Of a stretch of 34,119 bases of DNA, positions 16,310-24,612 are shown one piece after another. Both the position numbers and the translations under genes were made by a program. The DNA is from CALCNS01 sp964425745. Lineage in GTDB: Bacteria; Bacillota; JAAYKD01. A model generated the notes under the pieces. It had not been told where the DNA came from, ran no database searches, and was given only the letters and a program-made list of their open reading frames with translations. Location: contig CAYRNW010000027.1 of the NCBI GenBank assembly GCA_964425745.1, positions 1 through 34,119 of the forward strand, in the 5' to 3' direction. Every line of letters starts with the position of its first letter. Positions within the stretch are counted from its first letter, which is position 1.

Positions 16310-17001
16310 TTTCGGCTCTCCGCCTTCCACATATAATAAGTATAAATTGGTCCGCTGGCGGTGTAGGCCAAAAGCGGAATGATTACATAATCAATGCTGC
16401 CATATTGAACCCAAAAAGCAGCAAACATGAAAAGAAACCCAACCAGCATGATCCTCTTGCCGAGAGATTTGGGCAGGTGCACGGCTTTAAAATCGGGATA
16501 CCGCCAGCCGCTGACCATGAGATTCCCCAGCAAAACCGCAAACATTACCAAGCCTAAAGGGGTTAAGAGATTTGGCCGCAAAGCCACAATGGCCAACATA
16601 CCGCCAGCTCCGGTAATGGGCATACCGGTAAAGCCCTTCCCCGGTGTAGCTGGACTAATGTTAAACCGCGCCAAGCGCATGGCTCCACAAACCGCAAAAA
16701 AACCGGCAGCCAAGGCGGCTTGCCAAGGGTGGGTGGGCTGTAATACGCGGTATAACAGAAACGCCGGGGCTGCCCCAAAGCTGACCACGTCGCAGAGCGA
16801 ATCGAGCTCTTTGCCAAAGGCACTGCCGGTGGCGCTGAATAACCTAGCAATCTTGCCGTCGAGCCCATCAAAGACCATGCCGGCAAAGACCGCTAAGGCC
16901 GCCCATGTAAACTCGCCCCGAGCTGAAAACTCAATAGAAACGATACCGGCCAAAAGATTCATGGCCGTACACAGGTTCGCCAGCCAATGTCCGTAATTCA
17001 T
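16306..17001 (-). CDS. pssA: CDP-diacylglycerol-serine O-phosphatidyltransferase
   Basis: This 231-residue integral membrane enzyme makes phosphatidylserine from CDP-diacylglycerol and serine. The CDP-alcohol phosphotransferase signature is intact: D45, D48-G49, A52-R53, G63, D67, D71, followed by VVSFGAAPA. Six or more hydrophobic segments run through the protein, ending in a short basic tail (KAESRK). Phosphatidylserine synthase rather than phosphatidylglycerol-phosphate synthase is favoured by the KELDSLCDVVSFG pattern. It starts 4 bp after the radA stop with a GGAGGGTAACTCC site and overlaps mutL by 4 bp, so it is in the middle of one operon. Confidence 0.9.
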   Translation of the reverse strand: MNYGHWLANLCTAMNLLAGIVSIEFSARGEFTWAALAVFAGMVFDGLDGKIARLFSATGSAFGKELDSLCDVVSFGAAPAFLLYRVLQPTHPWQAALAAGFFAVCGAMRLARFNISPATPGKGFTGMPITGAGGMLAIVALRPNLLTPLGLVMFAVLLGNLMVSGWRYPDFKAVHLPKSLGKRIMLVGFLFMFAAFWVQYGSIDYVIIPLLAYTASGPIYTYYMWKAESRK

Positions 17002-17005
17002 GGAG

Positions 17006-18361
17006 TTACCCTCCTTTTAAAGCATGGGCTATGGCTTCTTGAATGTTTTGCACCGGAGTGATCTGCAACCCCGGCACTGAAATTGCCTTGCCACTGGCCG
17101 GTATAATGGCGCGTTGAAAGCCCAAGCGCGCCGCCTCTTTTAAGCGTTGCTCCAAGCGAGCCACATTGCGCAACTCACCGGTCAAGCCCACTTCGCCAAT
17201 GGCGACCAGGGTGGCGTCAATGGCACGCTCTCGGTAGGAAGACGCCAACGCCAAAACCACTGCCAAATCTGCAGCAGGCTCGTTAATGCGTAAGCCCCCC
17301 GCTACGTTGATGTAGGAGTCCAACATGCCCATTTGGTAGCCCAAGCGTTTTTCTAAAATGGCAATCAGCATAGCCATGCGGTTATGATCAAAGCCATTGG
17401 CCAAGCGCCTGGGGTTTTGGTAATTGGTGTTGCTCACCAAAGCTTGCACCTCGGCTAGCAAAGGCCTACTGCCCTCTAACAACGCCGTTACCGCTGAACC
17501 TGGGCCCTGCGTGGAGCGTTCTGCCAAGAACACGGCCGAAGGATTCTTTACTTCTTCTAAACCGTTTTCGCCCATTTCAAACACACCAATTTCATTGGTG
17601 GAACCGAACCGGTTTTTGACAGCGCGAATGATTCTAAAATTATGGTGACGGTCGCCTTCAAAATAGAGCACGGTGTCTACCATATGCTCCAGCATTTTGG
17701 GCCCGGCAATGGTGCCCTCTTTGGTGACATGGCCCACAATAAAGACCACCAAGCCACTCTGCTTGGCAATGCGCATCAGCTGCGCCGTAATATCTCGTAC
17801 CTGGCTGACGGTTCCCGGTGCCGAAGTTAAGTCACTCCTGTAGACGGTTTGAATAGAGTCAATGATTAAACACGATGGATTCAACTGCTGCAACACTTCC
17901 GGCAGCCGGTCTAAACAAGTCTCGGATTGTATATAGACACTGGCCGGAATATTGCCCAGCCGATTCGCCCGCATCTTGATTTGCTCCATGGACTCTTCTC
18001 CGCTCCAATAGAGCACCGAGGCCTGGCGTTGACCCAACAACAAAGTGGTCTGCAACATGAGCGTAGATTTGCCAATGCCCGGATCTCCGCCCACTAAAAC
18101 AAGGGAACCGGCTACTAAGCCGCCTCCCAAAACACGATCTAATTCATCTATGCCAACCGGCGTCCGTCCCTCTTGACGTAAGGTTACCTGCACTAGGGCT
18201 AAAGGCTCCTGCAGCATGGTACCTTCTTTACTGCGAGCCGGCGGGCTCTCTCGTTCTTCTTGAAAACTGTTCCAGCTCTCACACTCCGGGCAACGCCCTA
18301 ACCACTTGCTGGTGACATACCCACAATTCTGACAAACAAACTTGGTCTTCTCTTTGGCCAG
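17006..18361 (-). CDS. radA: DNA repair protein RadA
   Basis: RadA (Sms) is a RecA-like ATPase that helps branch migration and recombination intermediate processing. The N-terminal zinc finger has C10, C13, C24 and C27 (CQNCGY, then CPEC). The Walker A motif GGDPGIGKST is at about 92-101. The RadA-specific KNRFG motif and the C-terminal Lon-like domain (VAGGLRINEPAADLAV) follow, at normal length. Start choice is unusual. The first in-frame GTG (18368-18370) abuts the GGAGG site with no spacing, whereas a CTG at 18359-18361 lies 8 bases after GGAGG and gives xAKEKTKFVCQNCGY, the family-typical N-terminus. Initiation at CTG is therefore possible; the GTG start adds three residues. Confidence 0.94.
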   Translation of the reverse strand: MAKEKTKFVCQNCGYVTSKWLGRCPECESWNSFQEERESPPARSKEGTMLQEPLALVQVTLRQEGRTPVGIDELDRVLGGGLVAGSLVLVGGDPGIGKSTLMLQTTLLLGQRQASVLYWSGEESMEQIKMRANRLGNIPASVYIQSETCLDRLPEVLQQLNPSCLIIDSIQTVYRSDLTSAPGTVSQVRDITAQLMRIAKQSGLVVFIVGHVTKEGTIAGPKMLEHMVDTVLYFEGDRHHNFRIIRAVKNRFGSTNEIGVFEMGENGLEEVKNPSAVFLAERSTQGPGSAVTALLEGSRPLLAEVQALVSNTNYQNPRRLANGFDHNRMAMLIAILEKRLGYQMGMLDSYINVAGGLRINEPAADLAVVLALASSYRERAIDATLVAIGEVGLTGELRNVARLEQRLKEAARLGFQRAIIPASGKAISVPGLQITPVQNIQEAIAHALKGG

Positions 18362-18445
18362 CGGGGCCACCTCCGTTTCCTTAGGAGTAATGGTCTAAAA
18401 CTATTACTTCGTCAGGGGGTGGCTGGAATCCTTGTTAGGGGGGGG

Positions 18446-19528
18446 TCATCTTCTGCTATTCAAAATCTCGATACTCTTAAACCAATAGAAGTAGGCCTCG
18501 GGATCAAAATTCATAATCGTCTTAAAACTTCTAAAATCCGGGTTTTTTATGACAAGTTCTCTTAGATTTAACTTTGAATCAAATCTCTCATAATCAGTAA
18601 TCCCGTATTTTAGAAGTAAGGACAAATATGCTGCTTTCGAAGCACTGTTAATTGCTGTTTCAAGTATCAAGTTTCTTGAGAAAACATATTCCTTTATTCT
18701 GCTTATTCCTTGTTGAAGTTGGTCAAATACCTCTTTGTCGATTCTACCTCTCTCACTTAGCATCCTTGAAGTATTAAATATGTCACCTAATACATCTAAG
18801 GTGGTCAGATTGTTAGTCAGTTCTCTATACGTCAATTCTTGCTGTGCAATTCGAAAAAAAGTTTCGCTGACAATGTTAATATCACGCATTTCATCAAAAA
18901 GGTTCCCGACATCGAATAATTGCTTTATGATATCTAGTTCTTTCCCTTGCCCAAACGGTATTCCTGTAGTGTTCGGAGCAAATGCAGTTAGCTTATCTCC
19001 TAATATACAATCAATGCTTGGCACTGCAACATGAATAATTGGCTCTTCACAAGCCAAAAATCCGCAATCGATTCTCTTTGTGCCAATCTCCAAATAATGA
19101 TTTTTATCAAAAACTACATCCAAAAGAATCGCACTCTCTTGGTTGTCAAGTATCGAAAAGTAATAGAACTTATAATGGGTTTTCGGAATTTTACTACTAG
19201 ATGCTCTTGTTTGTTTTTCATACCGGTCGAAAACCGGACTGTTTCTTATCACTTCAGTAAGAAAAGCATTGAGGTTTTCTTCATCCTCATGTTCATCAAC
19301 AATTATATCGATATCGATTGAGAATCGATGTAATTGACTAAGTAGAAGCAGAAGAGATGTTCCACCTTTAAAAACGAATTCCAGATTGGTCTTGGCCAAT
19401 TCCTCCAAAAGGTGAAACGCCTTTGTGACTTTTTCTATTAGTGTTGGATCTGCTTTCCTTTTCCCCCTCATGTACTCAATACTTTTTCCCATAACCCAAT
19501 CCCGGGTATATGTTTTTTCCTGTATCAC
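18446..19528 (-). CDS. AbiEii-type nucleotidyltransferase toxin
   Basis: This 360-residue protein belongs to the AbiEii/AbiGii (MenT-like) nucleotidyltransferases. Residues 54-59 (KGGTSL) and the D72-x-D74 pair (FSIDIDIIVDE) form the NTase core that binds nucleotide and metal. Family knowledge: such toxins transfer nucleotides to tRNA or other targets and act in abortive phage infection. The GTG start has GAGGTGATG upstream, 9 bp after the partner antitoxin gene ends, so the two are coupled. A C8 run (18438-18445 on the plus strand as G8) follows directly after the stop. Codon use and AT content differ from the adjoining radA operon, as in acquired DNA. Confidence 0.85.
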   Translation of the reverse strand: MIQEKTYTRDWVMGKSIEYMRGKRKADPTLIEKVTKAFHLLEELAKTNLEFVFKGGTSLLLLLSQLHRFSIDIDIIVDEHEDEENLNAFLTEVIRNSPVFDRYEKQTRASSSKIPKTHYKFYYFSILDNQESAILLDVVFDKNHYLEIGTKRIDCGFLACEEPIIHVAVPSIDCILGDKLTAFAPNTTGIPFGQGKELDIIKQLFDVGNLFDEMRDINIVSETFFRIAQQELTYRELTNNLTTLDVLGDIFNTSRMLSERGRIDKEVFDQLQQGISRIKEYVFSRNLILETAINSASKAAYLSLLLKYGITDYERFDSKLNLRELVIKNPDFRSFKTIMNFDPEAYFYWFKSIEILNSRR

Positions 19529-19537
19529 TCCATCACC

Positions 19538-20287
19538 TCATATTAGTAATTCAGAATCAGTTATTTCCGTCTCCTCTCTCAACAATCTAATCAGCTTCTC
19601 TTTTACGTGCCTTTTATGCGCGTATTGTTTTAATGTAGATTGATTAATATTATACGATATAAATAATTCGTTGTAAATATTAATAAGTTCAAAACCCTGA
19701 TAAGTGATAAAAAAATCGTCTTCAACAAAAATATCCACAATTATCTTTTCGATTTTCGGAATAACAATATTTTGGATTTCTTGTACAGGTGAAGTACTCG
19801 TCATATTCTTAACTATAATACTGTTTTGATTGACTAGAATGTACTTCTCCATTTCTTCTCTGCCGGGATTCAAGAAGACATCTCTATATGATTCTTGTAA
19901 AAAAGCAAAAACAGCTGGAGCTGCTTCTTTATCAACTTCCATAATTATCTTGTTGGAAAGAGGTTGATGAATCATATACTTGCTTAACCAAATTGTCTCC
20001 CAAACGCATAGATTTGCGTAAGGGAATTTTGCTCGCACTAACTCATAAATCTCAACTGCAAATTGGCTAATTTCAGGTGCGAAATCTTTCTTTCTTTCAA
20101 GACTTAAGAAACCTCGTTTTGGAGCATATAAAATCCCGGCCTTTTTTAGCAAATACACCCTCCAACGAAAAGTAGTACTCTTCAAATCGGGCTCACTGAG
20201 ACGGTAGAATTCAAATAACTCATCATTCGTAAATATTCTATTTGTAAAGTTGGCTTTTACTTCATTGATTCTCAACTTAGCGTTCAT
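19538..20287 (-). CDS. AbiEi-like antitoxin/repressor (DUF6577-type)
   Basis: This 249-residue protein lies directly upstream of the AbiEii-type toxin with a 9-bp gap. The first 75 residues look like a winged helix (FTNDELFEFYR, then KAGILYAPKRGFLSLE). This matches the architecture of AbiEi antitoxins, which have an N-terminal DNA-binding wing and a C-terminal neutralising domain. The pairing resembles the DUF6577 variants I associate with AbiEii, but I assign that from memory of the family pattern. Autoregulation is strongly suggested by two inverted repeats flanking the promoter. It starts at ATG with a GAGAGGATAGTT site. Confidence 0.75.
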   Translation of the reverse strand: MNAKLRINEVKANFTNRIFTNDELFEFYRLSEPDLKSTTFRWRVYLLKKAGILYAPKRGFLSLERKKDFAPEISQFAVEIYELVRAKFPYANLCVWETIWLSKYMIHQPLSNKIIMEVDKEAAPAVFAFLQESYRDVFLNPGREEMEKYILVNQNSIIVKNMTSTSPVQEIQNIVIPKIEKIIVDIFVEDDFFITYQGFELINIYNELFISYNINQSTLKQYAHKRHVKEKLIRLLREETEITDSELLI

Positions 20288-20308
20288 AACTATCCTCTCA
20301 CTTTCAGT

Positions 20309-20355
20309 GTGCCAATAAACGGAGCATTATTGGTTTTTGCTCCGTTTGTTGGCAC
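20309..20355. promoter_or_regulatory. Operator IR1 of the AbiE-like operon
   Basis: GTGCCAATAAACGGAGC (20309-20325) and GCTCCGTTTGTTGGCAC (20339-20355) form a 17-bp inverted repeat with one mismatch. It sits between the -10 box and the antitoxin start. It shares the half-site CCAACAAACGGAGC with IR2. Confidence 0.85.
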
Positions 20356-20360
20356 AGTTA

Positions 20361-20389
20361 ATTATAAAGCAAACTGGCTCATAACGCAA
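20361..20389 (-). promoter_or_regulatory. Promoter of the AbiE-like operon
   Basis: On the minus strand, TTGCGT (20384-20389) and TATAAT (20361-20366) are separated by exactly 17 bp. The promoter lies between the two operator repeats. Confidence 0.82.
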
Positions 20390-20395
20390 GCTATT

Positions 20396-20436
20396 CCAAC
20401 AAATGGAGCGTAATTTATTTTCGCTCCGTTTGTTGG
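20396..20436. promoter_or_regulatory. Operator IR2 of the AbiE-like operon
   Basis: CCAACAAATGGAGCG (20396-20410) and CGCTCCGTTTGTTGG (20422-20436) form a 15-bp inverted repeat with one mismatch, upstream of the -35 box. Two repeats around one promoter match the negative autoregulation known for AbiEi proteins. Confidence 0.85.
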
Positions 20437-20448
20437 TGCGTAACGGTG

Positions 20449-20478
20449 AAAAAAGAGGAAGCCACATTGGGCTCCCTC
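20449..20478 (-). terminator. Terminator downstream of the type III restriction remnant
   Basis: GAGGAAGCC (20455-20463) pairs with GGCTCCCTC (20470-20478) with one mismatch. On the minus strand the stem is followed by six T. It ends transcription of the truncated gene 100 bp upstream and insulates the AbiE-like promoter. Confidence 0.7.
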
Positions 20479-20578
20479 AGATAAAGAAAATCTATCGATA
20501 AACTACTCGACCTTATTCTTTACTCCTTATCATGCATACAACGTGATCAGACTTTACAAATTTCCAACAATCTTTGAC

Positions 20579-21365
20579 CTACAAACTCGACATAATATTC
20601 AGTAACGTCTGGTAACTATCGACATCATGGTATTTCACTTGACTGGTAGAAATTTCATTAAACAGCTTCTTGGCACACGCAATTTTGGCTTGTTCTATGG
20701 GCCGAATGTTCATACTGTCCATGGAACCTTTGGTTTCGGCAATAAAGTAAATATGCTTCACTGAATCTTTGTTGAAAGCAATCGCCCAGTCAGGAGAGTA
20801 ATTGCCAACCGGAGTTGGTATTGAAAAACCCCGCGGAAGTTTGGCATACACACACACTTCATTGGCTACATCCAGATCTTTGGCAAAATTCATCTCTTTG
20901 TTCTCATTAGAGATGCCATCAGTAAAGACATAATCACGAATATGCTTCTTTGCCCGATACGCTTTGTCGAGTGTTTGTGCCGGCTTTTCTGCAGTGAATA
21001 TCGTGCTGTCGTAAGCACCTTCCGATTGATTGTAAGAGATGTGTTCGACAATCATGGTGGACTTCTGCTCTTTAATGAGTCGAATCACCTTGTTGATAAA
21101 CTCTTCAGGGTTGATTTGGAACATATTGAATTTGGCAGGTCTCAATCCCTTTAAAATGGCTGCCACCGTTCTTCGCGTCAGAGTCGTACCTTCTGCAACC
21201 TTTCCGATGAGATCGTATTTGATTTGATTTTTTCTAGCATTCTTCATAGTCTGGTTTGAAGTCTCTATGGCCACAAAGCCTTCTTGGTTTTTAATTTTAT
21301 ATTCATCCAGAACATCTTGCTGCACACCGGTTGTTGTAGTGTATTTCAACTCAGATACAAACTAT
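20579..21365 (-). pseudogene. C-terminal fragment of a type III restriction enzyme Res subunit
   Basis: The remaining 256 or so residues match the end of Res subunits. They include the late helicase-linker region and a PD-(D/E)XK nuclease core: PDWAIAF with D as metal ligand, then the ETKGS motif about 17 residues later. The usual protein is about 1000 residues, and its DEAD-type helicase half is absent. The in-frame reading starts five codons after a TAG at about 21365, and a TTG at 21347-21349 is the first possible start. Upstream DNA is unrelated non-coding sequence, and no mod methyltransferase is present. It is a deletion remnant that kept its own terminator. An independently expressed nuclease domain is possible but has no ribosome binding site. 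Confidence 0.8.
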
Positions 21366-21472
21366 ACCGATATGATGACGATATGTCGCAATAATAGAAT
21401 CATGCTCAATTCCAATCATGAGTAGCCTTGTGACATAATGAATTTATCGACTCTTATATGTATGCACACATA

Positions 21473-22969
21473 TTAATATAGAAAGTATTTATCAATCTCC
21501 TTTTCATTTTTGAGAATGTCTTTCTCCAGAACTCCTAATGACTTAGCTAAATTAATGGAAAAATCAAGCCTCAACTGAACATTGAAATCTAAGTCAAACG
21601 AGTATCGTTGCAAATTCCCAAGTTTATTATATTCATTCAAAAGCTCATCTAGTATTACTTGATATTCGCTGTCTAATTTATCAACAAATGAATCAATTCT
21701 TTCTTTGTAAATTTTGATAACATCTATTTCGTGTTTGTTTAGAACGCCTTTTCCAAGACTTAGTGCTGTAGTTGCAACGATTGAGCCAACCAAAGCACCA
21801 ACAACTGGAATTGGTATAACTGTTTGTCCTATTGCAGCACCAATAGCAGCCCCCGTTGCATCAATAGCATTTAATGTTACTAAATCAATAAATCCATCTG
21901 TATCAACATCGCCTTTTCTATATTTGACGATGGCATTGCTTAACCCAAAAGTTCCTGAAGTAATTGCTCCAGCACTTGGTGCAGCAAGGTGACAAACGTT
22001 GGTTAATCCATATATTGCATATCCAGAAATTCCACCTTTAATAGCACCTTTAGCTGTATTGACTCCACATTCTTTCCAATCTTCAATATCAAAATCCCAG
22101 ACTTCTTTTCCCTCTTTATGCTTTTGATAGACAAAGATACCTAGATTGAACCCACCTTGTACTGCTGCACCTATTCCAGCAACTTTAGATGCCTCTCCAA
22201 AACTTGGTTGTGCTTCTTGTTGGGCGCTTAATCTATCGCTATCTGCTTCTTTTTTAATACCAGATTCTTGTTGAGCAGTTTGCTTATTTATGTCATTTAC
22301 TTCCCTTTCTAACGTCTGGTCAATTGTTCCTTTTCGAACATCATCATATTTAAGCATGGATGATTCCAGCCATTCATCATAAGAAACCCCACGCAGAGCA
22401 CTCTCGTTTTCAATAGCTTCTCTAATATTATTGATTTTGGTGCTAGACAAGATATTTCCATTAATTTCTACAGCTTCTGCACCACTCATAATTTCTTTTA
22501 TGACATCCACATGATCCTTGGGAAAAATCATGCTCATTTTACGATAGTTGGCTGCTTGCTTAATCTCTACTGAGATATCGGCATAAAATTTCATTTGCAT
22601 TTCTTTGCCTTGAAGTAGAATGTCCACAGGTCCATTATTACTCAATAACACTACACTATTTTGTAGGCCTTGATAAACATCTCTTGCGTTTCTTATACCC
22701 GTTTCAGCAAACTCTGCAATAAACCCATGTACTCTAGCTTCTCCAGCTCGATTACTATTAATTAGATTAACAATTTCCATTCTCGCCCTATCTAGATGTG
22801 CTAATGCATTTGCTGATTTAGTATCTAAGTCTGATAATTTATCTGTTTCACTTTTAAGAATTGATTCTATTGCATTCATCAAATCTGTCAATCGGATATT
22901 ATTCATATAATCAATATATGCAGCAATCCCTTGTTCAACATTATTGTCAATAGTCTGTTCACTAAGCAT
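21473..22969 (-). CDS. Coiled-coil protein with glycine-zipper hydrophobic segments (second gene of a two-gene unit)
   Basis: I recognise no named function for this 498-residue protein. Residues 1-260 are mostly helical and charged with coiled-coil character, including a Gln/Glu-rich 215-255. Residues 262-282, about 305-345 and 369-410 hold small-residue hydrophobic stretches with GxxxG-type patterns (GAAIGAAIGQ, then VVGALVGSIV) that could insert in a membrane. The C-terminal 85 residues are helical again. It overlaps the preceding gene by 8 bp and has AAGGAG 10 bases upstream of the ATG. The arrangement recalls alpha-helical pore-forming proteins that switch from soluble to membrane form. 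That is an analogy in design only, not homology I can show. Confidence 0.6.
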   Translation of the reverse strand: MLSEQTIDNNVEQGIAAYIDYMNNIRLTDLMNAIESILKSETDKLSDLDTKSANALAHLDRARMEIVNLINSNRAGEARVHGFIAEFAETGIRNARDVYQGLQNSVVLLSNNGPVDILLQGKEMQMKFYADISVEIKQAANYRKMSMIFPKDHVDVIKEIMSGAEAVEINGNILSSTKINNIREAIENESALRGVSYDEWLESSMLKYDDVRKGTIDQTLEREVNDINKQTAQQESGIKKEADSDRLSAQQEAQPSFGEASKVAGIGAAVQGGFNLGIFVYQKHKEGKEVWDFDIEDWKECGVNTAKGAIKGGISGYAIYGLTNVCHLAAPSAGAITSGTFGLSNAIVKYRKGDVDTDGFIDLVTLNAIDATGAAIGAAIGQTVIPIPVVGALVGSIVATTALSLGKGVLNKHEIDVIKIYKERIDSFVDKLDSEYQVILDELLNEYNKLGNLQRYSFDLDFNVQLRLDFSINLAKSLGVLEKDILKNEKEIDKYFLY

Positions 22970-23822
22970 CTATCTTTAGCTCCTTATTGATTAGTTGAGC
23001 CAGGGTTAAAGTTGAATTCACAAGAAGTCCAGCTTGCATTTTTTCATTTTTTGAGAATTGACAATAATCGCTTCCTAATAAAGCTTTCTCTGACTTTGAT
23101 ACCCCATCAATTTGATTTTGGGTTATTTCTATCAACGCCTTTACTTCAGAGTTCATATTATTGAATTTTCTAATTATTTCCTCTAGATTCTCTCTCTCAG
23201 CAATTAGCTTATCCGCGGTTTCTTTATTTTTATGGCTAGCAAACAAGCCTGAACCAACCGAACCTGCGAGCATAACACCAGCAATTGTCCAACCTACTGG
23301 TCCTGCAAGTGCAAGTAATGCACTACCCGCAGTCATTCCGCCACCTCCAGCAACTAATGCACCCCCACCAAGCCATGCCAAGGCAGCATTAGTCGCCGCT
23401 GCACCTGATAAAGTAGAAATAGCTGTCCCTGTTGATGCAACACCAAAAGTTGTGGCAATGCCCATTGCTGCTGTTGGCCCCATTGTCGCGACAGCAACTC
23501 CAAGAGCACTTAAAGTTGCACCCGCTCCAGAACCTCCAGCAGCTGCTTTTGCTTCTACTTCTGCTTTTTTAATTTCTTCTTGTTTTGTCTTAAAACTTCC
23601 CACTTGTATTTCGATCTTTTGAAGTGTTACTATGAATTCCTTTGGGGTGTTCGTTAATTGATTAATTCGCTCTTCTACTAATTTAACCAGTTTCAAAGCT
23701 AGTTCACGCTCTTTATAAAGAATATTGGTGTTTTCATCTAAATATTTGGCGACTTTTTCATAACGTTCAACCGCTACATTATAATTGTCAATTGCATTTT
23801 TTCTTAACTTTGCATTAAACAT
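22962..23822 (-). CDS. Coiled-coil/glycine-zipper protein (first gene of a two-gene unit)
   Basis: No family name is recognised for this 286-residue protein. Its layout is clear: an N-terminal helical, Lys/Glu-rich coiled-coil region (1-93), a 100-residue Gly/Ala hydrophobic block (94-195; for example WLGGGALVAGGGGMTAGSAL), then a second coiled coil (196-286). There is no signal peptide, so the block is internal and could be a conditional membrane hairpin. An AAGGTAATC-type site (GAGGAAGG) lies 7 bases before the ATG. The overlap with the second gene shows they are made together. A 24-bp inverted repeat lies 75 bp upstream. A membrane-active effector or stress-response pair is an inference. 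Confidence 0.6.
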   Translation of the reverse strand: MFNAKLRKNAIDNYNVAVERYEKVAKYLDENTNILYKERELALKLVKLVEERINQLTNTPKEFIVTLQKIEIQVGSFKTKQEEIKKAEVEAKAAAGGSGAGATLSALGVAVATMGPTAAMGIATTFGVASTGTAISTLSGAAATNAALAWLGGGALVAGGGGMTAGSALLALAGPVGWTIAGVMLAGSVGSGLFASHKNKETADKLIAERENLEEIIRKFNNMNSEVKALIEITQNQIDGVSKSEKALLGSDYCQFSKNEKMQAGLLVNSTLTLAQLINKELKIDA

Positions 23823-23896
23823 GTGATTACCTTCCTCGTTGTATGATTTCGGTGCCCCTTGCTACCTTCTTTGCCAAATATTCCGTTTCCTTATAT

Positions 23897-23920
23897 TGAT
23901 ACTAAGATCACATAGTATCA
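23897..23920. promoter_or_regulatory. Perfect inverted repeat upstream of the glycine-zipper operon
   Basis: TGATACTA (23897-23904) and TAGTATCA (23913-23920) flank an 8-nt spacer. On the minus strand TAGTAT could serve as a -10 box 17 bp from TGAAGC. It is a likely regulator site; the regulator is unknown. Confidence 0.5.
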
Positions 23921-23981
23921 CGCTTCAGACTCTACTTTTTCGTACCAATCCACATGGTTCACTAATTATTTGACTATACCC

Positions 23982-24554
23982 CTAATTCAACCCCACCCTC
24001 TGCATCTCAAACACCATACCAAATTTAAACATCGCCTTCTGGCATTCCACCAGTTGCTTATCGCGGTATCCTTCTTCACTGTAGAGTAGCGAGAACATAG
24101 CTAAGGTTTCTAACACCTTCAAGTGCTCTTCAAATTGATCCGATTCCGGAGTCTTATAACCAATACCAATGGCATTGAGGACATGCACACCCATACTGTT
24201 GAGTCCTAGTTCGGCAACAAGCGTATCGTAAATCCCGTTGGCAAACAACTCTTCCCTGTTTTCCTGCCAATGATACACAGCCCCCATACCGGCATAAGCA
24301 CTCGCACCAAGAGATGCCATGATGTAGTAAACAGGGTCCATTAGGAAGCGATCACCAAATAACGCGAATAACTCAGAATGTATTCTCCCAGTCACTTGTT
24401 CCGCATGGTCCATCAGTTCCGGAATATTGGGGTAGGTATTGGTTTCCTCGAGAAGTTCGTGTTCAAAGCTGTAGGGTAATAACTTGAGCCATATCTCATC
24501 TGCTTTCAGGTGGGTGCTAACTTCTTGTGTTTCATTTCCACTGGAATCTACCAT
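23982..24554 (-). CDS. Unknown protein, last gene of the AAA+ protease/WYL cluster
   Basis: This 190-residue protein is not recognised. It is acidic and predicted mostly helical, with a central small-residue segment (ASLGASAYAGMGAVYHW) and conserved-looking aromatic positions. It has no signal peptide and no catalytic motif I can name. The frame opens six codons upstream, but the ATG at 24552-24554 has ATAGGAG 8 bases away. It follows the 133-residue gene by about 60 bp on the same strand. A 160-bp gap separates it from the glycine-zipper operon, which has its own inverted repeat and so may be a separate unit. Confidence 0.6.
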   Translation of the reverse strand: MVDSSGNETQEVSTHLKADEIWLKLLPYSFEHELLEETNTYPNIPELMDHAEQVTGRIHSELFALFGDRFLMDPVYYIMASLGASAYAGMGAVYHWQENREELFANGIYDTLVAELGLNSMGVHVLNAIGIGYKTPESDQFEEHLKVLETLAMFSLLYSEEGYRDKQLVECQKAMFKFGMVFEMQRVGLN

Positions 24555-24612
24555 GTTGCTCACTCCTATCATTTACCGAATACGCTTTCTACCAAGGTCT
24601 CAACTCCTTATC

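Noticed and set aside
18438..18445. Run of eight G next to the AbiEii-type stop codon, as a phase-variation tract
   Set aside because: The tract lies after the stop codon, so slippage would not change the protein; it could also be a sequencing uncertainty.
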